From NCBI RefSeq assembly GCF_026586795.1, contig NZ_JAPFGY010000028.1:1-47821 (forward strand): a stretch of DNA of 47,821 nt, in the 5' to 3' direction. The notes beneath the pieces were generated by a model that did no database searches, was not told where the DNA came from, and saw only the letters and a program-made list of their open reading frames with translations. Numbering within the stretch: position 1 is the first letter of the stretch; each line of letters begins with the position of its first letter. Both the position numbers and the translations under genes were made by a program. This DNA is from Erythrobacter sp. WG (GTDB taxonomy: Bacteria; Pseudomonadota; Alphaproteobacteria; Sphingomonadales; Sphingomonadaceae). Below, piece by piece: positions 16,287 through 24,671 of the stretch.

Positions 16287-16303
16287 TTCTTCGGCAGCCC
16301 CAA

Positions 16304-16409
16304 CGAAAAAAGCGCTCCGCAGGACCAGTGCGGAGCGCTTTATCGGATCGGGGAGGCGCCGTCCGGAGACCAGGGGGGCGGCGCCTCTCGATGAAGACCA
16401 TTGGGACCG
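16304..16409 (-). ncRNA. Candidate ~105-nt small RNA with two stem-loops
   Basis: Read leftward from about 16409, downstream of a -24/-12 promoter, the transcript would contain two perfect hairpins. The first (16387-16353) has a 9-bp GAGGCGCCG stem with a C-rich loop containing CTGGTCTCCGG. The second (16340-16310) has a 12-bp stem with the loop CTGGTCC and a T-run, an intrinsic terminator. The CTGGTC word appears in both loops, and GGTC recurs near the 5' end. No open reading frame fits. This resembles the design of alphaproteobacterial trans-acting sRNAs, but the family is not identified. Confidence 0.55.
16306..16340 (-). terminator. Strong intrinsic terminator (minus strand)
   Basis: A perfect 12-bp stem, AAGCGCTCCGCA pairing with TGCGGAGCGCTT, encloses a 7-base loop. 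On the minus strand it runs into TTTTTT (complement of the A-run 16306-16311), the classical layout of a Rho-independent terminator. On the plus strand it is followed only by TTTAT, so it could also terminate rightward transcription weakly. Confidence 0.85.
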
Positions 16410-16419
16410 CTTCCGGATA

Positions 16420-16435
16420 TGCAGGGCGCGTGCCA
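16420..16435 (-). promoter_or_regulatory. Sigma-54-type (-24/-12) promoter facing the sRNA
   Basis: On the minus strand TGGCACG (16435-16429), four bases, then CTGCA (16424-16420): GG and GC are separated by exactly 10 bases, as sigma-54 requires. The -24 element is a perfect match and identical to that of the psp promoter at 951. The -12 element differs from TTGCA by one base. Predicted start near 16409. Which enhancer-binding protein would drive it is unknown. PspF is one option. Confidence 0.6.
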
Positions 16436-16582
16436 AACTCGGGAATTGCCGGAATTCCGCGCTTTTTCCGGTTCGCTTCGTGTGGCTCTGCGAGCGGGTT
16501 GTAAAGCATCCCGACACTGTCCGGGCGAGCCGGGCGGCAAGCCCCTTGGCAAGCGCCTGCCGCAAGGCCATCCTTTGCCGCA

Positions 16583-17365
16583 ATGACCAGCGATTCCGCT
16601 CCTGAGGGCATCCCCGCCGCCACCATCATCATCTTCCGCAACGCCAAGGGTGGCGGGGCCCCCGAAGTGCTGATGACGGTCCGCTCCAAGGCGATGACCT
16701 TCGCGGGCGGCATGGCGGTGTTTCCCGGCGGACGGGTGGATCCGGCGGATTTTTCCCTCGGCGAAAAGGTCGCGGCCCAACACGGCCTCGCCCCCGACGA
16801 GGCCGCGCACCAGATCGCGGCGGTGCGAGAAACGCTCGAGGAGACGGGCCTCGCGCTCGGTCTGGCAGGCGACATCACGGGCGAGAAGGCCGCCGCCGCC
16901 CGCGCGATGCTGGCCGAAACCGGCGCCCTTGCCCCGGTGCTCGACGCCTTCGGCTGGCGGCTCGACCTTGCCCAGATCACGCCGTTCGCTCGCTGGTTTC
17001 CCAAGAACGAGAACATCGCGAGGGTCTACGACACCCGCTTCTACCTCGCCGATCTCGGCACGGGAGCGGTCGAGGTTTCGATCGATCAATCTGAAAACAC
17101 GCGGCTTTTCTGGACGACGGCGCAGGGCGCGCTGGAGGCGGCGGCGCGCGGCGAGATCAAGCTGATCTTCCCCACCCGACGCAACCTCGAACGCCTCGCC
17201 CTGTTCGCCAGCCACGCCGAAGCCCGCGCCCAGGCCGAGGCGATCCCGGTGCGCACGATCACCCCGCGGGTGGTCGAGGAGGGGGGCAAGCCGTGGCTGA
17301 CGATCCTTGCCGATGCGGGCTATCCGGTGACCGCCGAACTGCTCGAGACCGTCTCGCGCGGCTAG
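16583..17365 (+). CDS. NUDIX hydrolase
   Basis: A 260-aa NUDIX protein. The Nudix box is split, with FPGGRVDPAD followed after an insertion of about 30 residues by AVRETLEETGLAL (RExxEExG core). This kind of insertion is seen in NUDT19-like CoA/acyl-CoA diphosphatases. It likely hydrolyses a nucleoside-diphosphate-linked substrate in the cytoplasm; a CoA derivative is the favoured guess. Its stop codon overlaps that of the convergent glycerate kinase gene by two bases. Confidence 0.85.
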   Translation: MTSDSAPEGIPAATIIIFRNAKGGGAPEVLMTVRSKAMTFAGGMAVFPGGRVDPADFSLGEKVAAQHGLAPDEAAHQIAAVRETLEETGLALGLAGDITGEKAAAARAMLAETGALAPVLDAFGWRLDLAQITPFARWFPKNENIARVYDTRFYLADLGTGAVEVSIDQSENTRLFWTTAQGALEAAARGEIKLIFPTRRNLERLALFASHAEARAQAEAIPVRTITPRVVEEGGKPWLTILADAGYPVTAELLETVSRG

Positions 17366-18663
17366 GCCGAAGGGCTGCCTCTCACGGCTATCAGCCTCAT
17401 ATCATTGACATTCGTGCGGGTCGGCCCGGTGACGACGAGCGTGCCCCGACGGGCGAACAGGTCATGGGTGCGGTTGGCCGCCAGCGCCCCCTCGCATTCC
17501 TGCGCGGGCGCACGATGGGCGGCGTCGAACCAGCCCCCGGCATTGTCCTCGGTCCCGTCGATCCCGTCGCTGTCGCAGGCGAGCGCCGCGATCGGCACGC
17601 CCTCGGGAAGCGCGGCCATCAGCCCGGCGAGATACTCGAGGTTCGGCCCGCCCCGCCCGCCCTTCGCCCTGACCGCGACGGTCAGCTCTCCGCCCGAAAC
17701 AAGGAGGCAGGGCCCGCCCGCCGCGAGGTGCCGCAGCGCAAGCGCGGCATGGTCGCGCCCGGTGGCGGCGGCATCGCCCGTCAGATCGTCGCCGATCCGC
17801 ACCACGCGCCAGCCCCGCAAGGAGGCCGCCTTGCTCGCCGCATCGAGCATCGTGCGCGCCGTGGCGACGAGGTGCACCGGATGGGGCGGGACCGGAGGCG
17901 GGACAGCGGCGCGGATCAGGCCGGCAAGGCTATCCTCCACCCGCCAGCCGCTGGCCAAGAGGATGGCGATGGCACGCTCCGGTTCGAAGGGGCTGGCGAT
18001 GCTCGGCCCGGAGGCGACAGTGGCCGGATCATCGCCCACCACGTCGGACATGACGAAGCTGTGCATATCGCCCGCCGCCGCCCGCGCGGCAGCCGCAAGC
18101 CGCCCGCCCTTGACCTGGCTGAGGTGGCGGCGGACGCAGTTGATGTCGGCGATCGCGGCGCCCGAGCGGACGAGGTGATCGGTGATCCGCGCCTTCTCGG
18201 CCAGCGACAGGCCGGGGATCGGATCGACCAGCAGCGCCGAGCCCCCGCCCGAGATCAGGAACACCACCCGGTCGCCCGCGCGGGCGGTGGCGGCCAGCGC
18301 GCGCAGGCGCCGGCCGGCGGCAAGGCTCGCGGCGTCGGGGACCGGGTGGCTCGCTTCGATCACCGCGATCCCGCCGGTGGGCGCCCGCGCCCTGTGGCCC
18401 TTGCGGGTGACGATGCAGCCGGTGACCTCGCCCGGCAATTCGGTGGCGGCGACTTCGGCCATCGCCGCGGCCGCCTTGCCGCAACCGAGCACAATGGTGC
18501 GGCCCCGGGGCGCCGCCGACGGCAACCTGCCGGACAGCGCCGCCTGTGCGCTGGCGGCGACGAGGCCGGCGTGGAAGATCGCGACAAGTTCCTGGTGCAG
18601 CACCACCGCCTCCGCTCGGTCCGAGGAAGGCTGACGCTCTGGCACCGGGAGGGGCTGCGGCAC
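17362..18663 (-). CDS. Glycerate 2-kinase (MOFRL/GckA-TtuD family)
   Basis: A protein of about 433 aa that phosphorylates D-glycerate to 2-phosphoglycerate. Characteristic segments are VLGCGKAAAAMA, CIVTRKGHRA, ASHPVPDAASL, FLISGGGSALL, INCVRRHLSQVKGGRLA, SDVVGDDPATVASGP, and the C-terminal GGELTVAV...GGRGGPNLEYL and SDGIDGTEDNAG. No ATG fits, so the GTG at 18663 (or 18645) is the likely start. The gene begins 20 bases after the DUF1223 stop on the same strand. Confidence 0.9.
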   Translation of the reverse strand: MPQPLPVPERQPSSDRAEAVVLHQELVAIFHAGLVAASAQAALSGRLPSAAPRGRTIVLGCGKAAAAMAEVAATELPGEVTGCIVTRKGHRARAPTGGIAVIEASHPVPDAASLAAGRRLRALAATARAGDRVVFLISGGGSALLVDPIPGLSLAEKARITDHLVRSGAAIADINCVRRHLSQVKGGRLAAAARAAAGDMHSFVMSDVVGDDPATVASGPSIASPFEPERAIAILLASGWRVEDSLAGLIRAAVPPPVPPHPVHLVATARTMLDAASKAASLRGWRVVRIGDDLTGDAAATGRDHAALALRHLAAGGPCLLVSGGELTVAVRAKGGRGGPNLEYLAGLMAALPEGVPIAALACDSDGIDGTEDNAGGWFDAAHRAPAQECEGALAANRTHDLFARRGTLVVTGPTRTNVNDMRLIAVRGSPSA

Positions 18664-18683
18664 AAGCCCCGGCAGGCGCCGCC

Positions 18684-19448
18684 CTAGGAGAGCCAGCGCG
18701 CCGCCAGCACTGTCCCGCCGCCCGGCGCGCGCAGCACCAGCGCGTAGCGATCTGCCCCTGCGACGGCGAGCCGTTCCGGGCCGATCGCGACCTTGGCCGG
18801 GCCGCCCGTCCAATCGGCAAGCCGGGTCTCGGCGCGCAGCACGTTGGCATAGCCGACCTTCCGGCCGCCGTTCTCGCCGCTGCCGATCGCGACCTCGATG
18901 TGGCGCTTCACCGCGATGAGCACGAGCTCGGCCGCGCCTGCGGGCTTGCCGGACAGGTCGATCGCGTAGCCCCCTGCGCCGTTCTTCGCGACCGCGATGC
19001 TCGCCCCGCGATCCCCGCCGGCCCGGCGGACGGCATCGGCGATGTCATCACCGCGCGAACCGACCACGCCGATGCGCCCGTCAACCACCAGCTGCGGCGT
19101 ATAGACCCCGTTGGTCCCGCCCAGCCCACGGCGCGCGTAGTTCTGCTGCAAGACCGTGTTGCTCTCCCGGCCGAGGGTGTCCTTCCAGCCGAGGCGGTCC
19201 CAGTAGGTCACGGGGCGGGTGATCACCACCAGCCCGGGCTCGCCAGCCAGCGTCTCGGCCAGGGCATCGGCGGGCGGGCAGGAGGAGCAGCCCTGACTGG
19301 TGAACAGCTCGAGCAGCACCGGCGCGGCGCTGGCGGCGATCAGCGGCTTCTGCGGGGCCGGGCTGGCGGTGTGAGGCAGCGCGAAAGCGCCCCCGGCGAG
19401 CGCGGCAAGGCCGCCGATAAGCACGATGAAAGTTCGGGTGCGGGTCAT
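18684..19448 (-). CDS. DUF1223 thioredoxin-like secreted protein
   Basis: A 254-aa protein with a signal peptide (residues 1-24, IVLIGGLAALAGGAFALP), then the DUF1223 pattern VLLELFTSQGCSSCPPADALAETLA, in which Cys54 and Cys57 form a CxxC motif of thioredoxin-like fold. ITRPVTYWDRLGWKDTLGR and GVYTPQLVVDGR complete the signature. Probably a periplasmic redox or disulfide-related protein. Precise function of the family is not established. Its ATG at 19448 is chosen because the hydrophobic signal begins there. Confidence 0.88.
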   Translation of the reverse strand: MTRTRTFIVLIGGLAALAGGAFALPHTASPAPQKPLIAASAAPVLLELFTSQGCSSCPPADALAETLAGEPGLVVITRPVTYWDRLGWKDTLGRESNTVLQQNYARRGLGGTNGVYTPQLVVDGRIGVVGSRGDDIADAVRRAGGDRGASIAVAKNGAGGYAIDLSGKPAGAAELVLIAVKRHIEVAIGSGENGGRKVGYANVLRAETRLADWTGGPAKVAIGPERLAVAGADRYALVLRAPGGGTVLAARWLS

Positions 19449-19604
19449 GGCGGGTCTCTTTCTCCGGTATGCAGCCGGTGTTTCGCTCCGGCACCGGGCA
19501 AGGTTACCCGGCTCCGATATCGGGCCGAACGTCTTCCCTGAGCGCTGCAATTCGTCGCGCCTTGGCGGCGAAGGTTACAGCTTGTGAGGAATTCTTTTCG
19601 CTAT

Positions 19605-20516
19605 ATGCCTCGCACCATGCACATGTCCGGTCTTTCGGCATTTCCCGATCGGCAGCACCCGCTTGCCTGGCGCGACTGGGCAACGTCGCCGCGCACCCGC
19701 GCCAGCGAGCCGCGCGCGGTGGGCGGAGCGATCGTGCAGCGCTGGGAAAGCAGCGCGCGGCGGATGGAGCAACCGCCGCTCGATCATCACTACCTGGTCG
19801 TGCACCTCGGCGGCGACAAGCGGGTGACCCGCACCGGCGGGAGCGGCACGCTGGTCAGGGAGGTGCGCCATCGCGGCTATTCCACGATCGAGGCCGGGCA
19901 GTCCTATTCCTGGCGCACCGAGGGACCGATCGCCTTCGGGCACATCTATCTCGAGCCGCGCTGGTTCGCCGAGACCATCGGGGCCAACTTCGAGCGGGAC
20001 CCTGCGCGCATCGAGCTGCAGGAGGAGGTCGGCGCTTTCGACCCGCTGATCGGCCAATTGCTCAGCGCGCTGGTCCATGCCGGCGCGGCCGACAATGCCG
20101 GCCTGATGCAGCAGGAGGCCGCGCTCGAGGCGGTGCTGTTCCGGCTGTTCGAGCGCCAGGCGGCCGCGCCCATAGGCGAGGAACGGATGCTGATCACCGC
20201 TGCCAGCGTGCGCCGGGTGCGCGACTACATCGCGGCCCATCTCGATAGCGCGCTGACCCTCGACGAGCTCGCGCGGATCGCCGGCTACAGCCGCTTCCAC
20301 TTCGCCCGGGGCTTTCGCGCCGCGACCGGGCTGCCGCCCTATGCCTACCTGCTGCGCCAGCGCATCGCGCGCGCCTGCGAGATGCTCGAAAGCCGCGACG
20401 TGCCGATTTCGGGCATCGCCGCGGCCACCGGTTTCGCCACTCACGCGCAGTTCTCGAGCCGGTTCCGGCAGGTCACCGGCATCGCCCCGAGCGCCTATCG
20501 CGAGATGCTGCGCTAG
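19605..20516 (+). CDS. AraC family transcriptional regulator
   Basis: A protein of about 303 aa with a cupin-like N-terminal sensor region (LDHHYLVVHLGG, FGHIYLEPRW) and a C-terminal double helix-turn-helix: TLDELARIAGYSRFHFARGF and ISGIAAATGFATHAQFSSRF, the AraC signature ending in TGIAPSAYR. The start is uncertain: GTG 19584, ATG 19605 and ATG 19617 are all in frame. It is divergent from the DUF1223 gene and convergent, with a 4-base overlap, with an outer-membrane protein gene. The effector is unknown. Confidence 0.88.
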   Translation: MPRTMHMSGLSAFPDRQHPLAWRDWATSPRTRASEPRAVGGAIVQRWESSARRMEQPPLDHHYLVVHLGGDKRVTRTGGSGTLVREVRHRGYSTIEAGQSYSWRTEGPIAFGHIYLEPRWFAETIGANFERDPARIELQEEVGAFDPLIGQLLSALVHAGAADNAGLMQQEAALEAVLFRLFERQAAAPIGEERMLITAASVRRVRDYIAAHLDSALTLDELARIAGYSRFHFARGFRAATGLPPYAYLLRQRIARACEMLESRDVPISGIAAATGFATHAQFSSRFRQVTGIAPSAYREMLR

Positions 20517-21502
20517 AAGCCCTTCACCAGCTGCACCGTGAAGCCTTCCCGGAACGAGCGGCGGGAATCGGTCAGCGGGATCTCGATGCCCGCCAGCAGG
20601 AACAGGTTGCCGCCAAGATGCGTGCGCACGCCGGGGGTGACCGAGACGAAGTCCGGCCCGTTGGAGAACGCCCGATATGTGCTCGCGACATACCAGGTGA
20701 GGTCGCCCAGCGGTGCCCGGTCGTGATCGGTCACGGTCTGGCCGATCGCGCCGTTGAGGATGAAGCTTTCGGGCACGCCGCTGTCGGGGAAATCATAGGC
20801 GACCCGTCCGCGGAACGAAAAGCCGCTGCCGATGTCGGTGAAGAGGTTCAATTGCGGCTGCGCGGCGAACACCGAATTGCCGAGCCGCGCCGATCCGGTC
20901 GGCAGGCGCCAGCCGACCCCGGCGTTCAATGAGACGTTGCGCTTCTCGACCAGCATCAGCTGGGTGTTCAGCGTGACGTCGCCAAAATTCGAACGCCCGG
21001 CCCGTTCCTGGTAGAAGGGGACCTCGAGCCCGGCCCACAGCCGCCGCGTGAAGGGATAGTGAAACCGCGCAAGGCCCTGGTGGAAGTCGGGCCCGTCGGC
21101 ATCGACATAGGTATAGGCGAGGTGCACCTCGCGGGTGAAGAAGCCGTCGGCCGTGCCGAGCCATCCTTGCCGCGGGGCGCCGCTCGCACCGTTCGGCACC
21201 GGCACCCACTTGGCGAAGAGCTCGGTGCCGAAGGGTTCGGAGCCCAGCGGGGTCCACCCGCCCTCCCCGCCATCCGCCTGCGCTGCCGCCGCCGCCGCCG
21301 CCGCCGCCGCGACCGCTGTCGGAGCGGCGGTGGCGGCAGACGCAGCAGCAGCAGCAGCAGCAGGCTTGGTCAGGACGATCTCGGAGCGCGGCGGGGCCGC
21401 AGCCTCGGCGTTCTCGGCCTCGTGCGCCGATGCCGGCGCGACGTTGCAGGCGACGAGCGAGGCGGCCAGCAGAGCGATGCTGCGGGGGGTGGTCTGCGAC
21501 AT
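20513..21502 (-). CDS. Outer-membrane transporter-like beta-barrel with poly-Ala tract
   Basis: A 329-aa protein: signal peptide (residues 1-27, LVACNVAPASA), an acidic/Ala stretch with two runs of alanine (about residues 48-74), then a beta-barrel of alternating hydrophobic strands ending in a C-terminal Phe (LVKGF). It resembles the MetA-pathway-of-phenol-degradation/transporter outer-membrane family. The alanine runs are encoded by near-pure GCC and GCA triplet repeats. An AraC-type gene lies 129 bp upstream on the same strand and may control it. Confidence 0.72.
   Translation of the reverse strand: MSQTTPRSIALLAASLVACNVAPASAHEAENAEAAAPPRSEIVLTKPAAAAAAASAATAAPTAVAAAAAAAAAAQADGGEGGWTPLGSEPFGTELFAKWVPVPNGASGAPRQGWLGTADGFFTREVHLAYTYVDADGPDFHQGLARFHYPFTRRLWAGLEVPFYQERAGRSNFGDVTLNTQLMLVEKRNVSLNAGVGWRLPTGSARLGNSVFAAQPQLNLFTDIGSGFSFRGRVAYDFPDSGVPESFILNGAIGQTVTDHDRAPLGDLTWYVASTYRAFSNGPDFVSVTPGVRTHLGGNLFLLAGIEIPLTDSRRSFREGFTVQLVKGF
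21292..21363. repeat. Trinucleotide repeat tracts encoding poly-alanine
   Basis: Two triplet tracts lie in the 5' third of the outer-membrane protein gene: about eight consecutive GCC-type triplets near 21283-21309 and a run of about seven GCA-type triplets near 21343-21363 (plus-strand reading). Being multiples of three, length changes would alter the Ala linker but not the frame. Confidence 0.75.
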
Positions 21503-21631
21503 GGATCGAGGCTCCTTGAATGATGGATGCAAGGCTATCCATGCGACCAAAGGGGCGGCGCGATCTTGTCAGAAATCCGAAGGCTTTGCGGCAAACCCGC
21601 ACCGTCTCGGCGCGGGGCCTGCGGGCAGTGC

Positions 21632-22561
21632 TCAGGCCCGCACGGCGCGGCGGTAGCGGCCTGGCGAAATGCCGATCTCGCGGCTGAAGGCGGCGGTGAA
21701 ATGGGCCTGGTTGGCAAAGCCGCATTCGAGCGCCAGCTCGGCGAGCGGCATCGGCCCCTCGGCCAGCAGACGCCGTGCCCGTTCGAGACGGCGGGCACGC
21801 AGGAAGTGGTAGGGGGTCTCCCCCGTGGCCAGCTTGAACACGCGCAGGAAGTGGTTGGGCGAAAGCCCCGCCGCCTGCGCGAGATCATCAAGCCCGATGC
21901 TCTCGTGGAGATTGGCCTCGATAAATTCGATCACCCGCTTCAGCTTCGCGGGCGAGAGGTAGATGCGCTCCGGCGCGTCATCGCGGGACACGGCATCGCC
22001 CGACACCAGCAGCCCGGCGATGGCGCGCAGCAGGCCATCGATCATCAGCCTCGAACCAAGGCTCGGACAGCGCAGTTCGGCCTCGATCAGGCCGAGCAGA
22101 TGGGCGACGCGCGGCAGGTGCCGGCCGACGATCGGGGCGAGCGCATCGGCGCCCTTGCCCTCGCTCTCCAGCAGCGAGGCGATCACCCCCGGGCGGAAGT
22201 AGATGACGAAGGACCCGACCTGCCCGTCGAACAGCATCCGGCTGTCGGCGCCCGCCGGCAGGAAGCGGCACAGGTCGCGGTGGAGCGCATTGCGGTGATG
22301 CCTGCCGCAGAAGTCGATCTCGGTGGTTCCGGTGCCGCTGCGGTTGACGAGCAGCGCGTCCCAGTCCTCCTCCTGCGGCGCATCGCAGACAAGCTCGACG
22401 GTCCCGGTGGTGGCGGTGCGATGGTGGCGCATGGCAATGACGGGAAGCGAGCCGGTGTCGAAGAAGGTCACTTCGGGCTGTGCCGACCAGTGGATGTTCC
22501 GGAAGAACGCGGGGACCCGCTCAGCTCCCACATGAAAGCTCGGTGCTTCAGCCTGTGTCAT
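21632..22561 (-). CDS. AraC/XylS family transcriptional regulator
   Basis: A 309-aa regulator with an N-terminal cupin-like sensor (RHHRTATTGTVELVCD, FCGRHHRNALHRDLCRFLP) and a C-terminal AraC domain: IGLDDLAQAAGLSPNHFLRVFKLATGETPYHFLRARRLERAR and MPLAELALECGFANQAHFTAAF, ending ISPGRYRRA. It is flanked on the same strand by a small YciI/muconolactone-isomerase-like gene upstream and the outer-membrane protein downstream, a plausible local target set. Confidence 0.9.
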   Translation of the reverse strand: MTQAEAPSFHVGAERVPAFFRNIHWSAQPEVTFFDTGSLPVIAMRHHRTATTGTVELVCDAPQEEDWDALLVNRSGTGTTEIDFCGRHHRNALHRDLCRFLPAGADSRMLFDGQVGSFVIYFRPGVIASLLESEGKGADALAPIVGRHLPRVAHLLGLIEAELRCPSLGSRLMIDGLLRAIAGLLVSGDAVSRDDAPERIYLSPAKLKRVIEFIEANLHESIGLDDLAQAAGLSPNHFLRVFKLATGETPYHFLRARRLERARRLLAEGPMPLAELALECGFANQAHFTAAFSREIGISPGRYRRAVRA

Positions 22562-22736
22562 CGTCGCGCCTCACAGCACCTGCCCGGCACGCTGACCGGA
22601 CAGATCGACAGGGAAGATGGTACGAAATCTCGCGAGACTTTAACAGGCGCGGGCCATCGCGCTGCCAGAAAAGCGCAAGATTCCGCAAACGTCATTCCAG
22701 GTCGGCAGGGACGCGGCCGGGATCTATGCTGCCCGG

Positions 22737-23096
22737 TTACTGAAGGACGCTATAGTCCGCTTCATCCATCCGCAACGACATCGCGGGGCGGATGTCGAAG
22801 GTCGCAAGTCCAGCGGCGACCAGCGGCAGGCCGGCGATCTCGCGGTGCATTTCCTCCGGGCTCTGTATGCACAGCAAGGTAAGCTCGTCACGGTCGGTGC
22901 TTGCCAGCGCGAGAACGAAGCGGCCCATCTTCGCCCATTCGAGCAAAGCTTCGTATTCGGCGCTGCGATAGAAGCTGACCTCGTCCTGCCCTGCCGCCGG
23001 CGCGATGCGCAAGGTGACGAGCGTGATCGCCATGTTCGGCGCGAGCAGACCCTTGGGCTTGCCTGAGAACCACTCGATCCACCTCAGCCACGGCAT
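22737..23096 (-). CDS. Small dimeric alpha/beta-barrel protein (YciI/muconolactone isomerase-like)
   Basis: A 119-aa protein whose last ~95 residues read as a ferredoxin-like alpha/beta barrel: MAITLVTLRIAPAAGQDE, EYEALLEWAKMGRFVLALAST, LLCIQSPEEMHREIAGLPL, ATFDIRPAMSLRM. This pattern resembles muconolactone delta-isomerase/YCII relatives. The ATG at 23096 has AAGGA 9 bases upstream; an internal ATG at 23033 would give a bare 98-aa domain. Enzymatic role is not supported by visible catalytic residues. Confidence 0.6.
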   Translation of the reverse strand: MPWLRWIEWFSGKPKGLLAPNMAITLVTLRIAPAAGQDEVSFYRSAEYEALLEWAKMGRFVLALASTDRDELTLLCIQSPEEMHREIAGLPLVAAGLATFDIRPAMSLRMDEADYSVLQ

Positions 23097-23325
23097 CTCC
23101 GGGGATCCTTTCTGCGCCTCGCCTACGCCTTGTGCGCAATGCCGGGCTTTCGAATTCTTGCGCGCCGGTGCCGTGCGCCTGACGCCTGGCCCTGTCAATT
23201 GTCGACGACGGCGAGAAACCGAAAAACGTGAAGCATTGCGAAAGATGGCGCGCGCCGAGCGGCGCATCAGAGACCTTGCGGCGCTCGGCAGGCGCCCTTC
23301 CCTGCCGGATCACAAGGAGCAGAAG

Positions 23326-24531
23326 ATGCGCGGAGTAAGAAACCGGTTCTTGGCGGCAGGAGCAATGCTGGCGCTCGCCATACCGTCCCTCGCCAGTGCC
23401 GATGTCGTTGTGCGCGGCAAGGAAGGCAAGCCCCTCGACGAGATCCGCGAGGCCCCGGCGTCGATCCACAACGACCTGCGGACCATCGTCGCGCAGCCCT
23501 CCCCTTCCGAGGTCGATCCCAAGCTTCTGGGGCCGGTGCTGCTGATGAAGTCGGCCCATATCGACATGGAGAAGGGCACTGCGACCCTCCCGTTGCGGCG
23601 CGGCAAGCTGCCCAACGGGACGCCGGTGTGGTTCATCCTCACCGACGCGACCGACCAGAACATCGCCGAGCTGCAAGGCCTCGCCTATTCGCCCAAGCTC
23701 GCCTTCGCGCTGACCGGCAAGGGCACCCGCCGCGCCCGGATCGAGCAGGACGGCACCTTCACCTTCGCCAGCGGCAGCGTCGACTTCAAGCCGGTGCTGG
23801 GCGTCACGCCCGGACCCGCCAACGCGCCCTTCCCGCCCAAGGCGTTCCAGCCCGGTTCGGTGGGCGATGCCGACTACACCCCGCTCGTCTATGTCGACAA
23901 TTCGGCCAAGGCGCTGCTCTACAATGCCCCGGTCGTCAGCCAGGCGAGCGAGGCAGAATTAAACGCCATGTGCGGCGGCAAGGTCGACTACAGCAAGGTC
24001 CACGACAAGGTCGCGGCGATCTGCCCGCGCGACGGGACGGTGACGATCAAGCTGACCTTGGGCTTCACCTTCGACAAACCGATCTTCTACCTTTCGACCG
24101 AAGCCAACGATCCGCTGGTCGCGAGCCTCGAGAACGCGACCTACACCCCGGCGATGAAGGACTTGCCCTTCGCGCTGGAAGACGCCTCGCCTGGCGAGAG
24201 CGCCGAGCGGATCGTGGTGGTGGTGAACGGCCCGACCGGCAAGGACAACCCCCATCGCCAGGGCCTCGCCAGCGCGCTGTCGGGTGAAGGCGGGCCATTG
24301 AACGTGCTCGGCGGCATCCCGACCATCAACCTCGACTATTCGCCGATGTGGCGCCTGTTCCCGGCGGTGTGGACCGAGGAGGCGATCCAGAAGGGCTACC
24401 GCTACCGCATCACCAGCGCTCTCCAGGCGGCCGAGATGTCGACCCGCGGCTACCTCAAGAGCCTCGACGGCGGCGAGTTCCGCGCGGTGGGCTTCATCGT
24501 CAACTGCCCGGTGGTCTACCGCATCAACTGA
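23326..24531 (+). CDS. Secreted protein of unknown function, 401 aa
   Basis: A 401-aa protein with a clear signal peptide (residues 1-25, AAGAMLALAIPSLASADV). The mature part has sequence such as LPNGTPVWFILTDATDQNIAELQGLAYSPKL, resembling small beta-rich exported proteins of sphingomonads, and a central Cys pair (MCGGK, AICPR). AAGGAG lies 8 bases before the ATG. It is divergent from the small barrel protein and followed by a terminator, so it is monocistronic. I do not recognise a defined family and assign no function. Confidence 0.7.
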   Translation: MRGVRNRFLAAGAMLALAIPSLASADVVVRGKEGKPLDEIREAPASIHNDLRTIVAQPSPSEVDPKLLGPVLLMKSAHIDMEKGTATLPLRRGKLPNGTPVWFILTDATDQNIAELQGLAYSPKLAFALTGKGTRRARIEQDGTFTFASGSVDFKPVLGVTPGPANAPFPPKAFQPGSVGDADYTPLVYVDNSAKALLYNAPVVSQASEAELNAMCGGKVDYSKVHDKVAAICPRDGTVTIKLTLGFTFDKPIFYLSTEANDPLVASLENATYTPAMKDLPFALEDASPGESAERIVVVVNGPTGKDNPHRQGLASALSGEGGPLNVLGGIPTINLDYSPMWRLFPAVWTEEAIQKGYRYRITSALQAAEMSTRGYLKSLDGGEFRAVGFIVNCPVVYRIN

Positions 24532-24554
24532 CGCCGAACACCATCCGGTCCCGA

Positions 24555-24585
24555 GGGTCATGCACTGCCCCCTCCGGCATGACCC
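24555..24585. repeat. 9-bp inverted repeat GGGTCATGC ... GCATGACCC
   Basis: Perfect 9-bp arms at 24555-24563 and 24577-24585 with a 13-base spacer, directly after the stop of the 401-aa gene and just before an intrinsic terminator. It may add to transcript-end structure or be an operator for the downstream barrel gene. Confidence 0.6.
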
Positions 24586-24592
24586 GCACCTT

Positions 24593-24627
24593 GCGCCGGG
24601 AGGCCTGACTTGCCTTCCGGCGCTTTT
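24593..24627 (+). terminator. Intrinsic terminator after the 401-aa secreted protein gene
   Basis: GCGCCGGGAGGC pairs with GCCTTCCGGCGC (12 bp, one G-U) around a 7-base loop and is followed by TTTT. It lies 60 bases downstream of the stop codon on the same strand. Confidence 0.75.
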
Positions 24628-24671
24628 CTGGCGCAGGGCCATCCCTTGCGGTCCTGCATAAGGACACCCCG

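Larger units (their letters stand above)
16005..16582. other. 578-bp gene-free region holding parS, a terminator and a candidate sRNA
   Basis: No coding sequence with family resemblance or normal codon pattern is seen on either strand between grxD and the NUDIX gene. The left part (about 16145-16260) is C-rich with repeated CCTGCCA and CCAGACCCC words. The centre has an exact parS palindrome (16263-16286). The right part holds a minus-strand two-hairpin transcript candidate with promoter and terminator, then an inverted repeat GGAATT-N5-AATTCC (16442-16458), and about 120 bases before the NUDIX start in which I see nothing. Confidence 0.7.
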
